A DNA stretch of 64,000 nucleotides from Fomes fomentarius (GCA_022606135.1 JABYQN010000011.1:1488001-1552000), one strand, 5' to 3'. Counted from the stretch's first letter, positions 11,802 through 24,724 are shown. Translations and numbers: made by a program. Notes: generated by a model from the letters alone, not told the origin.

Positions 11802-13727
11802 TCAAACTCGACCGAACAGCTTCCCGAGTAGCATACGTCTCGTAGCAATCATCAGCGCAACGGAGACAATAACCGTCGAACCTACACATGCTCTCCTCTC
11901 AGCTTGGGCTCTGCACAGGACACGGCGGGTACACTCACCAGCATAGTACCCGACATCCTCAAAGCTCTGCGTGTGGTCCAAGATCGCACCGGAAATAGGC
12001 GGTCCAGCGAGCGCGCCGAGCGACATGATCGTGAACGCCATGCCCGTGCGCATGCCGACCTCCGTCACCTTGCCCATGCGGACGACGGGCTGCGCCATGA
12101 TCGCAACGAAGACGCCAGAGGTTATGCCGTACAGCACGGCGACGGTGATGAGCGGGCCTTCTGTCTTTGCGAACGGCCAGGCGTAGGTCATGATTCCGGC
12201 GGCCAACATGCCCGGAATGAGCACGTTGAGTGCGCCTATATGAAACCAATCAGCTCGGTACAAGCCCTGGCCTGGACCAACCAGGCCGCACTCACCATAC
12301 TTGTCGGCCAGGAGGCCACCGGCGATACGGCCTGGTAGCGAGCTTGCATTCGCGATTGAGAGCAGATAGAAGGATAGGTCAGAGTCGAGGCCGACCGTTA
12401 GGCCACTCAGGGAGATGTAGGTCAGGCACTGCAATACGATGTAAGATCAATGGAGAGCATTACCATGGGCGACCGAGAGACGTACCGTGTACAGGCCCAG
12501 GAAACCAACGAATAGCGCGAGACAATAGGTCGAGTATGGCGGGCTCTTGAACATGGCGAGATGGATGAATGGACCGGGATGCGGGTTGGGCGGGAGCCTC
12601 CGTGCGATGGTCTACGCATTTGGACTGTGAGTACCAAAACTATAATCTCAGCTTTCACAGAATCTTACCAAGTTGAGAATCACCAGGAAGACCGTGATGA
12701 TAAAGCCCGTGATGCGAAGCGTCCATTGGAAGCTAGGCTCGAGGTGAGATACTGAATAAGCGACACAACAATGCGAAGGGAGGAGGAACTGACCTCTGAT
12801 GCTCGATGAGGTTCTTCAGAATTATGGGGAAGATCGTGCCACCGATACTCGAGCCGCTCGCCATGCAGGCAAAAGCCAGTCCGAGATTCCTGTGGAACCA
12901 GTGGGGCACGACACCAGATGCAGCGGTGAACACGACACCGCTCCCCAGCTAACCATCCATACAAGCATCGTGTAAGTTGGCAATAAAGGAGCGGAGGGTA
13001 GGAGAGAACGCACCCCGATACCGAAACCTTGACAAAGTAGGAACTGCCAGAACTTTTTGCACTCCCCCGTCAGGAACGTACAGGCGATGAGTAATGCAGA
13101 CGCAAGCAGGACTGGGAGGCGTAGGTAGCCCATGTCGAAAAGCCTACCGAGGACGAGGCCGGGCATGAACATCAACGCGTACTACGATAATCGATGTCAG
13201 GATAGCGAAGCAAGGGGTGACTTTGCGGGCGTACTTGCACGGAACCTATCCAAGCACTAGAGAATTACGAGGCCAACGGTCAGAAAGGTGAGTGTATCCT
13301 AGCAGAGAGACTTACATATCGGACGGAGACATGTGTCGCAACGTATACGTCTCGTAGTACGCCTGGAAGATCTGCGACAAGGATGTGAGCACAAACCGGA
13401 GGAAGGACACAGATCACGCCATACACCCCACGCATTGATGAATCCAAACGTCGCGCAGATGCCTGACGAAACCTAGAGCGCAACCGTAAGTCCTTCTTCC
13501 CGCTGAAACGCGAGGGGGTCCAGACTCACTCCGAGAACCACAAGCCAAGCGCGCAATCCACCATCCGGGTAGTCGTCCGGGTCGTCACCGGCACTGGCAG
13601 CGGCTGTCTTCTCTGCGTCGCCGTCGATGTTGAGGGTACTGCCATGGTAAGACCCTGCGGCTCGGGGGCTGTGAGCAAAAATTGTCGAGGACCTCGCTGA
13701 AGGGGAAGTGGGAAGGGTGTCCGTCAT
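11802..13727 (-). CDS. MFS transporter, monocarboxylate-transporter-like
   Basis: Eleven exons: 13727-13530, 13472-13425, 13371-13316, 13256-13235, 13181-13014, 12948-12794, 12732-12669, 12611-12486, 12428-12296, 12235-11939, 11881-11802. The join gives 448 residues in a consistent phase. After a polar N-terminus comes YPDGGLRAWLVVLG, typical of fungal MCT-like carriers, then FQAYYETYTLRHMSPSDIAW, IGSVQ and GRIAGGLLADKYG. Twelve hydrophobic segments are expected for the major facilitator fold. The fourth exon is only 22 nt. Substrate is unknown; related proteins carry monocarboxylates, riboflavin or small organic acids. The eighth exon needs the acceptor at 12612, not the nearer-looking cacag at 12627, to keep the frame into RRLPPNPHPGPF. 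Confidence 0.9.
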
Positions 13728-13904
13728 CTCGAGTAAGACCGATAGACGCAAGCTGCTGATGCACAACGGAGCAACCAGAGAGTGTCGTCGTGGGTTGTGC
13801 TTGGAGAGAGGGTACAGTCCAGCAGAGGAGGAGCCCGGGGCATCGAGCCCCAAAGGCATCCAACATCTTATACGTCCCCCTGACAATTCGATGGGCATGC
13901 GCAC

Positions 13905-16104
13905 ACCCGGCCATCCAGCGTGCGAGCGAGACGCGGATTAGTCTAGTTCTGTTCTGCTCTCTGCAGGCAGGGCGCGCTATCCGGACACAATTGGTTGATT
14001 GGACCATCATGAACCATGACGGAAACGCGGTGTTCGGGTGCATGCATGTCAAGAACAGTCCGGCACTGCATGAGACCGTGGATGACAGGCGTGTATCTCG
14101 CGAGCCATCAGGGAATCGCGATTTAAGACCTAAGCGATCCGCTCTGTGCTCTCTTCCAGCGAGCGAGAATCACAAGCCCGGATGTCGACCGAGGTCGAGG
14201 GCGATAGGGCGTAGATTTGGTGCGGCTTTGTGAGCGTGTCCGGGACACATGTAGTACTGTGATACCGTCGGCATCCGATCCGGAGGAGCAGATTGAGGTA
14301 TGATGATGAGATCGACGGAGATTGTTTCTGCGTCTGGGAGGAGATTGCATGAACGCCACACATGCGAGGAACCTCACGCCGCGCGACGCATGTGAATCTT
14401 TCAAACGCTGGATTATTGAGCGATCTGTCGTATGCGATGGGCGATGTGCGAATTTGAATTATCAGCGTTGTACGGCCTGCAAACGGAATTATTAGCGATG
14501 TCGATAGCATCTGCTCTGGCTTAAGACGGTGACGCAAGTACTACCGTAGAAGGCACACAAACGAAATGAGTATGAGTCAAAAGGTATCAGGACAGCATAT
14601 GAATCATGTGGCAAGACTTCTGTCGTCGCGTTCTACGCCGATGGGCCACTCCGGGGGCGGCGGCGGAAATCAAGTAACCTCCCGAGAAACGGCGTTCAGA
14701 GTGACGGCATCAATTAAATAGAATGACCGCTGCACCTCAAGGTCCAGCAAAGGAAACCCACCAAATGAACACCGAACTTCGTTCGCAGCGCAGAAGAACG
14801 TGCATTGCGCCGTCAATTGCAACACATCCAGGCTGTGCCCGAAGATTCAGCTATGTACCTGGATAAATCGGCAGGTCCTTCGTGTGCTCCGAAGTTCGAT
14901 ACCAACGGAGTTCTCACCTTGTCAAGTCCGCCCGTGAATGAAACACCGCGGCCTCAGGGTCTAGAAACATCCGACATTAGGCAAAACATTTGCAGAGACA
15001 TCGTGTAGCGACTATAAGCCGCCGGCCGGCTTAGACAGGAAATCACATGTCTTGTCACAACAGTAGGGGCGCCTAATTGCTGAAACCTCGACTCTCGGTA
15101 AAATCACTATGACATCGCGAGGTACAAAGCAGGATGACAGATAGTGTCAGCTATCTGCAGATCGACTTTCAGCTGATTTTCAAGGACATAGAATGAGAGG
15201 GGGACGTACTATTAGCACGCCAGAGTCAGAACCCTAGCCCGGCCCCGAGCCTTCGGAAGTGTCCCTGTGCAACAGCGCGTCGACCGCCACTCTCTTGCAC
15301 GTGCTAACCTCCAGATTGATTGCTCGGGACCTGCAACGCCTTGCGCTACGCGGATGTCGAGCATAAACCATGATTGGAGTCCAGGGGTTACGGTATTCAG
15401 CTCTAGTCACTATGTAAGTGGATACAGAGGTTCGGCATGTATAGCCCAAGCGCGTTCCTAGTATCTGCGTACCGGTGCTCTGTCAGACTCGTCTGAAGAT
15501 GCACGTAGACGATGCGTAGATAATGGATGAATCAGCAGGCAAACCTTTACTGACTTTTACCGAGTCGTCAGGCCACGCCTGTGTCGGCCACAGGAAGCGG
15601 ATAGGCAGACAGTGCAGTTTCCATCCAGAGCTCCTGACTGATGTTCAACGGGATCATCTACTAGCGGATTGAGGAACACGTCATAGTTAGGAGCGAGGAC
15701 CTTCGGTACAGAGACGCGTCCGAGGAACTGAGAATGGAGTGAATACGAATCTTCGTCTCGCATGGACTTCTTGTGTTTCTCTGTGGACCAAGTGGACTCG
15801 CCCACATCTTGCATTCCGATTGAAAGGTGTGCGACCTCGAGGACGTCGACGGTGAGGCGCAGGAGGAAGTGGTTCAGGTAAGCAACATGATCTCCAGCAA
15901 TTGTGTTAAGACAGAGAACCATACGTCCAGTTTTGCAACGTCGTCGTTCGGCAAGGATAGCCTCTCCAGTATGAGGCGAGATATCAATAACCTCGGAGGT
16001 CAAGTTGATACTATTGGGGGAGCATATATCCATAGCGTAAGCACGAGAGAATCAAAACACACACTGAAGATCCTCTTCTCAACACGGTCTATCTTCAAGC
16101 TCCT
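13905..16104. other. intergenic region, no gene recognised
   Basis: No frame here resembles a known family. The minus frame 16033-15557 (158 codons) and frames around 14130-14540 are open but lack recognisable domains or convincing splice structure. No tRNA or long repeat was seen. Confidence 0.45.
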
Positions 16105-17350
16105 GAACGAGCTCGTTGTATGCGGCCAATCCTCGATGAACTGAGCACAGTCGGAAAGACACGGTTCGTTCCTATGGGACGGGTGTAGGAGACTGACCAA
16201 CGAATTCGCATGCGCTGAAGGCAGGGTGAAGCCGTATACGTCATGAAATAACGATATCAGAGGTAGGAGCAGGGACTTGCAACACCTGGTACGCAGCCTC
16301 GCCGGAGCCTGAGTCGACGACCCGCCAAAGTGCACGCAGATAGTAGTGATAGTAGACTCGGGAGAGTGTACGCCGTTCCAGTCCTTAAGGCTCGAGCAGG
16401 ACCGCGAGGACAACGTTCGTAGTTGAGAACAAGGGCACATCTTGGGAGCGAAGTGATGTTGGAGGTGATTTTACCACGGCCCCCGGGCCGGCGTATCTTG
16501 TCCTCAAACCACCAAGACGCCAGTACTTCAGTGTTGTTACCTGTGCACACATGCTCCGGCTCACGTAGACACACCTACTACTGACTTTAGTGCTAGTACA
16601 GGTGACAGTTGGACTCAGCGGCACTACCGAAACTCGCGATGACAAATGCGGTGGACGCTCTTTTGCCAGCTGTAAACGATCTTCTCCGTGCAATACGGTA
16701 CGTCGAACATACACCCATGTTCACTGATCATGATGAGACACATATAATATTATAGCACTTCCCTATCCGAAACCACCGACCTTCGCGATGACCGCGACTC
16801 CGTCGCACGCGTCCGCTTCAAAATCCTTCGTTCCATTGAGGCATGCATGGGCGCGCTGACTGACTTGAAGACCAGCCTCAACAGTTTGACAGCAATCGGA
16901 CGCATCCCCAATGAAATCGTCGTGCACATCATGGGCTGTGCGGCTCGCTCTTCCTTCGATTCCGTCCCAGCCACTTCCTCTCAGTCCTCCAACTTGAAGT
17001 CGGACCAGCATCCGCTGCATTGGATCCGACTGACGCACGTCTGTCGCACCTGGCGCGCGGTTGCCCTGGACACCCCGGCGCTGTGGGGACACCTCCACTA
17101 CACTCGGGAGGACGTCTTCCCGAAGCTCCTCGCGCGATCCAAGCAAGCCCCGCTTCGCGTGAGGGCGACGTTTCTTAACTATCGCACGCACCTTACGGAG
17201 CTTCTCAGTACATCTCGCGCGATCTGTCAATAGTCTGACCGGTTGCGCGAGCTTCACCTCTACGGTCATGCGGAGCTCATCATCGACTTCTGTCAAATCA
17301 TGCAGCTACCGATGCCGGTGCTGCATACCTTGGCCTTGACGGCGATAAAC
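16105..17350. repeat. right arm of inverted duplication
   Basis: This is the reverse complement of the left arm at 1-1570, without the MITE-like insertion. It contains F-box upstream DNA (16105-16638), exon 1, the intron and most of exon 2. Homology must extend past 17350, but the left copy leaves the window there. Confidence 0.8.
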
Positions 17351-18638
17351 ACCAGCGACAACAACTTGGGGAAGCTACCCCGATGGTTCGCGTCCGGCCC
17401 ACAGGTGTCCCTATCAGGTCTCATTCCCCGCCTCTCTCAGCAGCGTTCTGCCGCCCAACAGCAGCTGCCGCTTCTCCGTCATCTTGAGCTCAGCCATATC
17501 CCCATTCCGTGGTCGGACTCCCTCTTTCTGCTCAGACTTACCTCGCTTGTCATCACTGGATGCAGCCCAAAGCGACGCCGGCGCTCAGGATCTCCAGTCA
17601 GTCAACTCCTGGATCTTCTGGACTCGTTGGCACCGTCTTTGGAGAATCTGGATTTAGGGAAAGTGGCCTGCGGCCAGGGCATTGATTCTGACCGAGGCCG
17701 CGTCGTCGAACTTCCACACCTCCGGTCGCTCACACTCTCGGGAGAGACGAGCGACTGCGCCACGCTCTTCAACCATCTCAGGGTACCCGACCACGCTCGC
17801 ATCACTTTGGACACCAGCGGGACGACGGGTATCGAGAGGCTAACACGCAAGCTCTCAGAGCACTACTCCCCTCCCTCCCACACGCTACGAGAGGCGCACG
17901 TGCACTCCAGCTTGCTCAGCGTGCAAGTAAAGGCATGGACTACTGATACCACTCTTGCGCCCGCTGCTCCATCCTCTGCAGCCGACTCTCTCTCACTGTC
18001 ACGAACTCGTTCGCGAGCGGCTCTCCCGTGCACGCCGCCCTGATCGGTAAGCACTCCTATATCACATCCCTCCGCCGCCTGACCATGTCCGGTGGCGCGG
18101 CCGGGGTCGACTGGGGAGAGCTGCTCAGGCGCACTCCATACCTGACCTCGCTCACGCTGGACGAGACGCCCCTAGCAGACTTCCATGCCGCGCTCGGGCG
18201 GTGTGGCAGCTCGACTCGGGCGAGCTCTATGCGCATGTTCCCGACCTGGCTCGGCTCACGCTCGAAGGGGCGCATTTCCGCAGTCCGGCGAGCGCGAACT
18301 CGAGTTTGCTTTCGGGTCAGGGCCAGGAGTGTTTCGATATGATGCGGGAGTGGCTTGCGCGTCGAGCGTCGTACGGCATTCCGCTGGAGGAGCTGCACCT
18401 GAAGCGGTGCGTGCGGCTCCACGCAAAGGACGTGGAGGTGCTCCGGGAGCATGTTTCGCGTGTTGAGTGGGATGGTGTGGTCGAACACCACGAAGGTGCA
18501 GATGACGATGAGACGGGGAAAGTAGAACCACAGTTCGATTTAGATGGCCATATCAACGATCACGAGCTGTGTATTGGGGTGGTGAGTAGTCACCCGTTGT
18601 CTAACATGGAGAGTATGAGCGGCGGAGATGCTTCCTGA
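16639..18638 (+). pseudogene. F-box/LRR-like gene, disrupted copy
   Basis: Exon 1 is 16639-16697 (MTNAVDALLP) and exon 2 starts at 16756. The F-box segment (IPNEIVVHIM, LTHVCRTWRAVALDTPALW) and a leucine-rich tail (LPLLRHLELSHIPI, LPHLRSLTLSG, TPYLTSLTLDE, LEELHLKRC) are plain. Three lesions break the frame. The first is a TAG at 17231-17233, where the left copy reads through. The second is a shift near 17985-18000 within a CT-rich run. The third is a shift near 18185-18195. No GT-AG intron that I can place removes the TAG. After it the same frame continues for about 760 nt, so decay is fairly recent. It may still give a 5' truncated product; that is inference. Confidence 0.75.
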
Positions 18639-18823
18639 TTGTTGTGCTCGAAGGTTATGTGGATGTTTATCAGCTCCCTGTTAATTGACGTTGAAAATTA
18701 TTATGGTGGTCCGTTTAATTGATTCAGAGTCAGTATAATAGTAGCAAACCCATCCAAAGTCCATGCCGTCAGCCTCCAAAACCGTGTCTCATTGAAGTCA
18801 TGCATTTACCAGCTAAATCCGAA

Positions 18824-21199
18824 TCACAGCGCCTGGACCTTCAGCAGCAACTCGGGCTTCGTGCTCTCCTCGCCCATCGTCGGGTATGAGATTGGGGACG
18901 AGTTCCACGCAACGGGCTTGTCCGTCAACTCGAACTTGAAGGCGGCCAGGAGGACAGCAAGCACGACCTCTGATGCAGATGGACACATGTGGATCAGTGC
19001 GTTCAAGTTCACGACAAGAGTACGAGGAGGCCTGAACTTACTCATTTCAAGCTGCGAGAACTTGAACCCACTGTATGCGCACAAGGAATTAGCACGAAAA
19101 ATGCTCTTGAGAGATGACGGAGTGACTCACATGCAGGAACGGCTTCCACCAGAGAACGACATGCTGCGAAGAAGAATCGGGACGCATCGTCAACCATTGC
19201 CGCGATTGAGCTTCTATTCGTCACGCGAAACTCACAGCTGTGAGTACACTCCCGGAATCCGCGCCTCTTCGAGCTCAGCCGGGAGCGGCCCGAGCCATCG
19301 TTCAGGCCGCCACTCTGTCGCGTCTTCGCCCCACAGAGCCTTTCGGGTGTTAATAGCCTGGATATGGAGGATGACGAGTGTGCCTTTCGTTACCGAGACA
19401 TCGTTCATCATTGACCCATCGCGTCCGCGCACGGGAGTGTGCAGAGGCACGTTCATGTCGCGTCTCGCACTGTACACGTCAAACTCAGGATGCTTCATCC
19501 CATGTATGAGATGCTACCGGGAGAAGACTCACCGACGGCCAATGATCTCAACGGGCGCGTAGAGTCGTAGTGTCTCGCGGCAGACAGCATCGAGGTAGGG
19601 AAGCTTGACGAGGTGGTCGTAGTCGATGTTCACGCCGTTGTCCACGTCCGAACTTCCTTGGGCGTCGATGATCTCGGCGCGAAGTTTCTCTTGAGCGTAG
19701 GGATGTTGCGCGAGGGTGTGCAAGATTCGAGTGAGCGCGTTCGACGTTGTGTCCATGCCGGCGAGGATGAATATTCTGCGGCACAGGGGTGAGAGACCAC
19801 TGTTGGGACAGAGGTAGGCATGGGTGAACCGGATCGACGACTCACGACATCTGCGCAACTAGCTCTCTGTCCGTGAGCTTCTCTGTGGTTGATGCTGTAA
19901 TATTTGCCTTCACTACGTGAGCATATGAATATGAATGAGATATGCACGTTCGGAATCAGAATAGAACAGGATCACTTACGGAGAATGCTCATGATGTCCT
20001 TGCCCTCTCCTACTCGTTGCAGCAGCTCCTCGTCTCCGGAGGTCAAGGCAGCCTTCTTCTCATCGACAATGTCCTCCGAACGGCGATCCATCGTATCCGC
20101 GATACGAATCAGTCGTCGGAGTTCCGCCATTGGGTACACCCGGCAAATCGCCCGAATCCACTTCTCGGGCAGAACGTAAGATATCTTAGCCACAACGCGT
20201 CCCAGGAGCGGGACCCGAGCGAATACAGGGCTTCAACCCATAGAGACACACGGTCAAAGTCGCGCCCGCAGGAAAAGGGGAATGGGCGTACAAGAACAGC
20301 CCCAGGGATTCACCGTAAGAGTTCGAAGTCTCCCCCGTGAAGTCGTCGAAAGAATATCCTAGGCCCGCTTGCCCGAGCATCTCGAGTGTGGTGCGCGACA
20401 TCCATCCATTGACGTCGATCTCCTGCGCTTCCTTGCCCAAGGTGCGCTCCATTGCGCTTCGCAGCTGTGTACCACCATCGCGAGTCAGTAGCGCGAATGC
20501 ATAGGGGAAGTTGCACAGGAACGAACGAACGAACCCGATGCGCGATGTCATAGAAGATGTGAGTCATGTTCCGCAAGTGAGCGTCGGAGAAGACGGGGTT
20601 AAGCATCTTGCGCTGCCGACGGTGCTGTTTGCCCTCGGTCGTGAGAAGTCCTGGGCCAAGGAGCATGGGTAAGTCGCTGGTTTGTTTGGGGGACTTGTGT
20701 CAGTACAGTACAGTATAGACAAGTATCCGAGCCCACGTCATCTTGGTACACTCACTCGGTAGGAGCTAATGTTTTCGGCCAGTGTTCGACATCCTTGATG
20801 AGAATGCTGTGCATAAACTTGGGGTCGTAGGTCTGTAGGATTTTCTCCTGGGATGAGGCGGAGGATCATATCAGCGGGTTCTCTGCAGAGCGATGGAAAA
20901 GGAACGCTACACGCACCCCAAACAGACCGGTGATTACATAGGTAGGGCCATAGGTGTCGTTGAGATATTCCCACCGCCTCCAGCCTTGTCTGTTAAACAC
21001 CTCATCCAGGCTCCCTAGAGTAGAACCATTAGCGACGGTTGAGATACGTGCGCAATGTACACATGCCCATAATCAAAGAGTCGGGCGCGGGTCCAGAAAG
21101 ATTGTCGAGAGAACTGCGTACAACGAGATGGTTGAGGAGTCGCCATAGCATATACGCGAAGGCAGCAACAACCGCTGCTAAAGGAAATGAAAACGCCAT
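18824..21199 (-). CDS. cytochrome P450 monooxygenase, copy 1
   Basis: The ATG is at 21199 and the stop at 18824, with about twelve exons. The N-terminal membrane anchor (MAFSFPLAAVVAAFAYMLW) is followed by LGPGLLTTEGKQHRRQRK, the I-helix FILAGMDTTSNAL, the K-helix ExxR in CRETLRL, EWRPERW, and the haem-ligand loop FSGGSRSC-GF spread over two short exons near 19060-19165. It is a class II microsomal P450 needing P450 reductase; the substrate is unknown and I do not assign a CYP family. The frame is intact through all exons read. The first intron joins GGCATGT to GGAGCCTG, with either a GT or a GC donor possible. A TATA box sits 71 nt upstream of the ATG. A tandem copy lies at 22351-24724. Confidence 0.9.
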
Positions 21200-21269
21200 G
21201 TGGAAGTGACCTTGGAAGCGAAAACAGAGAGAGGGATATCGGTGCTAGAGTTTCGGAGGACGGAGGAGC

Positions 21270-21280
21270 ATATATATATT
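21270..21280 (-). promoter_or_regulatory. TATA box of P450 copy 1
   Basis: An AT-only run (tatatatatt on the plus strand) lies 71 nt upstream of the start codon at 21199. A matching box is kept at the same place in the second copy. Confidence 0.6.
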
Positions 21281-22001
21281 CAGAAGGGGCAAATGCCGGA
21301 TTCGGCTGCAGTCATGGAGCGCGTTCTGAGGGCATAAGTGGGTACCCCGCCAGACTACAGCTCGGGGTTGACAACATCCGCAATTGGACGACACTGCATC
21401 AAATCATCGACGAATGCTGTAGGGTGGCTGCGTGTGGGAACCCGTCACGCATCGAACGCGCGTGTGGACGTGTCGAACCTTCGAGTGCCCGAGTACTATC
21501 GGGTTTTTGATGCCTGGGCAGTGGGCATGTGGAGAGTTGCGTCAAGGTCAACGTAGCGTTCAGCCACAGTACACCGTGCGCACTGTAAGTGACGTGGAGC
21601 GCAAATAGGAAGCGTACATCACAGCAGCCGAGATTTTAGCACATCGCAAATGCGCGTTGCGCGAGAGAGACTCGAGAGCGCAGATGATCGACAAAAATGC
21701 GAAGAGAAAGACGGTGCTCGTGTGCTGACACTAAGGTCTTGTACTATTGCGTGTGTGTGTCAGCAACCTCAGGCGCAGGGGCTGGATGCGAGTGGGGACG
21801 CGTGAAGCGATGGTGCGCAGGAGAGTGTTCTTGCGTGTCATCTTATACACGGGCCCGGGCGTGGTTCGTCCCGTAAGATGTGAGCGTGAAGTAGTAGGAG
21901 TACAAATGGGAAAGTTCTATACATCACATGCTTACGTCGGGACGCACGAATGATACACGCGTAGCGATTGTTGCTTACTTGACAAGATAGAGTGCCTTCG
22001 A

Positions 22002-22154
22002 GAGAGGAAGGATATCCGGAATGGGGCCTACAGGAACGATTCGGTGAGGGTGAAACTAGCGGCGAGCACACATCAGCAACTATTGAACAATATAAGTTGA
22101 ACGCACGGGTATGCTCTGCTCAAGCTCTGGTGTGACCAGCTTCATGTGCTCGAA
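22002..22154 (-). pseudogene. remnant of hydroquinone-reductase 3' end
   Basis: In reverse, FEH.K from the penultimate exon is followed by a degraded intron. The last exon (about 22055-22002) still reads HPHRIVPVGPIPDILPL. The intact gene ends with the same motif at 25954-25898. The stop codon and several bases of the penultimate exon are lost. This fragment was carried along when the P450 unit was duplicated and has no coding role now. Confidence 0.8.
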
Positions 22155-22350
22155 ATTCACCAGCTCCTTGTTAGTTGACATTGACTATATCATGGTGGTC
22201 CGTTTAATCAAGGGCATCTGGAGCCCACTTGAAGTGCACGCAGCACAGCATCCAAGTCAGTATATCAGTAGCAAATACATCCAAAGTCCATGCCATCAGG
22301 CTCCAAAATCGTGTCTTATTGAAGTCAGGCGTTCACCAGCTGAATCCCAA

Positions 22351-24724
22351 TCACAGCGCCTGCACCTTCAGCAGCATCTCGGGCTTCGTGCTCTCCTCGC
22401 CCATCGTCGGGTACGAGACCGCGGACGAGTTCCACGCGACGGGCTTGTCCGTCAACTCGAATTTGAAGGCGGCCAGGAGGACGGCAAGCACGACCTCTGA
22501 TGGAGATATTTGGGATCAGCGCGGTGTTCACGGCAAAAGAGTGTGAGGGCTCAAAGACGCCGCCAGCACTCACTCATTTCAAGTTGCGAGAACTTGAACC
22601 CGCTGGAACAAAGAGTCAGAACACAGGTCTTGAGCACGAGAGGAGAGAGGACGGAGGGACTCACATGCAGGAACGGCTGCCACCAGAGAACGACATGCTG
22701 CGAAGAAGAGGTAACATCAGACATGGCCGCGCTGAGCTTCCATGCGTCCCGCGAAACTCACAGCTGTGAGTACACTCCCGGAATCCGCGCCTCTTCGAGC
22801 TCAGCCGGGAGCGGCCCGAGCCATCGCTCAGGCCGCCACTCTTTCGCGTCTTCGCCCCACAGAGCTGGATTGGTGTTGCTAGCCTGGAGATGGAGGAGGA
22901 CGAGAGTGCCCTTCGTGACCGGGACCTCGTTCATGATCGACCCATCGCGTCCGCGCACGGGAGTGTGCAGAGGTACGTTCATGTCCCGTCTTGCACTGTA
23001 CGTATGCATCGCCGAATGTCCAAGTCAGAACACATCATCCATGCGACTCGACGGGAGGCGACTCACCGACGGCCGAGGATATCAACGGGCGCGTAGAGTC
23101 GCGGCGTCTCGCGGCAGACAGCATCGAGGTAGGGAAGCTTGACGAGGTCGTCGTAATCGATGTTCACGCCAGTGGCAATGTCCGAGCTTCCTTGGGCTTC
23201 GATGACCTCGGCGCGAAGTTTCGCTTGAGCGTCGGGATGCTGTGCGAGGGTGTACAAGATCCGAGAGAGCGCGTTCGACGTTGTGTCCATGCCGGCGAGG
23301 ATGAAGATTCTGCAGCCCCATTGGGCTTAGAGACATTCGGACAGAGTTAGGCGCTACAAGAGACTCACGACATCTGCGCGACAAGCTCTCTATCCGTGAG
23401 CTTCTCTGTGGTTGATGCTGTAGTGTTTGCCTTCACTACGTAAGCATATAAATATGAATGAGATATGCACGTTCGGGATAAGGGATTCAACGGGGCCACT
23501 TACGGAGAATGCTCATGATGTCCTTGCCCTCTCCTACTCGCTGCAGCAGCTCCTCGTCTCCAGAGGTCAAGGCAGCCTTCTTCTCATCGACAATGTCCTC
23601 CGAACGGCGATCCATTGTATCCGCGATACGAATCAGTCGTCGGAGCTCCGCCATTGGGTACACCCGGCAAATCGCCCGAATCCACTTCTCGGGTAGAACG
23701 TATGACATCGTAGGCACAACAAATCCCAGGAGGGGGACCCGAGAAAGGACAGGGCTTCAACCCATAGAGATATGCGGTTAGAGTCGCGCCCGGAGGAAAA
23801 GGTGAAGAAGGGGCATACAAGAACAGCTTCAGGGACTCGCCGTAAGAGTTCGAAGTCTCCCCCGTGAAGTCGTCAAAGGAATATCCCAGGCCCGCTTGCC
23901 CGAGCATCTCGAGTGTGGTGCGCGACATCCATCCATTGACGTCGATCTCCTGCGCTTCCTTGCCCAAGGTGCGCCCCATCGCGCTTCGCAGCTGTGTACC
24001 ACCATCGCGAGTCATTAGCACGCATGCATACTAGGGCAAGCTGCACAGGAACGAACGAACGCACCCGGTGCGCGATATCGTAGAAGATGTGAGTCATGCT
24101 CCGCAAGTGAGCGGCTGAGAAGACGGGGTTCAGCATCTTGCGCTGCCGACGGTGCTGCTCGCCCTCTGTGGTAAGAAGCCCTGGGCCAAGGAGCATGGGT
24201 AAGTCACTATTTTGTAAACTTGTGTTAGCACGGTATGGAAAGATATCTGAGTATACGTCATCTTGGTAGACTCACTCAGTAGGAGCTAATGTTTTCGGCC
24301 AGTGTTCGACATCCTTGATGAGAATGCTGTGCATGAACTTGGGGTCGTAGGTCTGTAGGATTTTCTCCTGGAATGAGGCGGAAGATCATATCAGCGGGTG
24401 CTCTGCAGAGCGAGCGATGGCAAAGGGACGCTACACGCACCCCAAACAGACCGGTGATTACATACGTAGGGCCATAGGTGTCGCTGAGATATTCCCACCA
24501 CCTCCAGCCTTGTCGCTTGAAGGCCTCATCCAGGCTCCCTAGAGTAGAACCGTTAGTGACGATCGAGATACGTGCGCAATGTACCGCATGCCCATTATCC
24601 AAGAGTCAGGCGCGGGCCCAGAAAGATTGTCGAGAGAACTTCGTACAACGAAATGACGGAGGAATCGCCATAGCATATACGCGAAGGCAGCAACAAACGC
24701 TGCTAAAGGTAATGAAAACGCCAT
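22351..24724 (-). CDS. cytochrome P450 monooxygenase, copy 2
   Basis: The exon plan matches copy 1: anchor MAFSLPLAAFVAAFAYMLW, TTEGEQHRRQRK, GMDTTSNALSRI, K-helix CRETPRL (leucine to proline, ExxR kept), EWRPERW, and haem loop FSGGSRSC-GF near 22600-22705. All exons from the second onward stay open. At the exon 1/intron 1 junction this copy has one extra base compared with copy 1 (GGCATGCG versus GGCATGT before GTACATTGCG). Using the GT donor would therefore shift the frame. A GC donor two codons earlier (G|GCATGC) would keep the frame in both copies. It is thus either functional through a GC-AG intron or damaged at its first intron. Confidence 0.82.

Larger units (their letters stand above)
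18643..22144. repeat. tandem duplication unit 1 (P450 plus GST tail)
   Basis: This unit is closely similar to 22145-26050 in the same orientation. It covers the P450 3' flank, the whole P450 gene, its upstream region and the last part of a hydroquinone-reductase gene. The sequence TGTGCTCGAA occurs at the left edge of each unit (18643 and 22145) and again at 26051, inside the intact GST gene. Confidence 0.85.

Noticed and set aside
15557..16033. 158-codon minus-strand frame upstream of the F-box copy
   Set aside because: It is only partly in the duplicated segment and not conserved as protein in the left arm; treated as chance.
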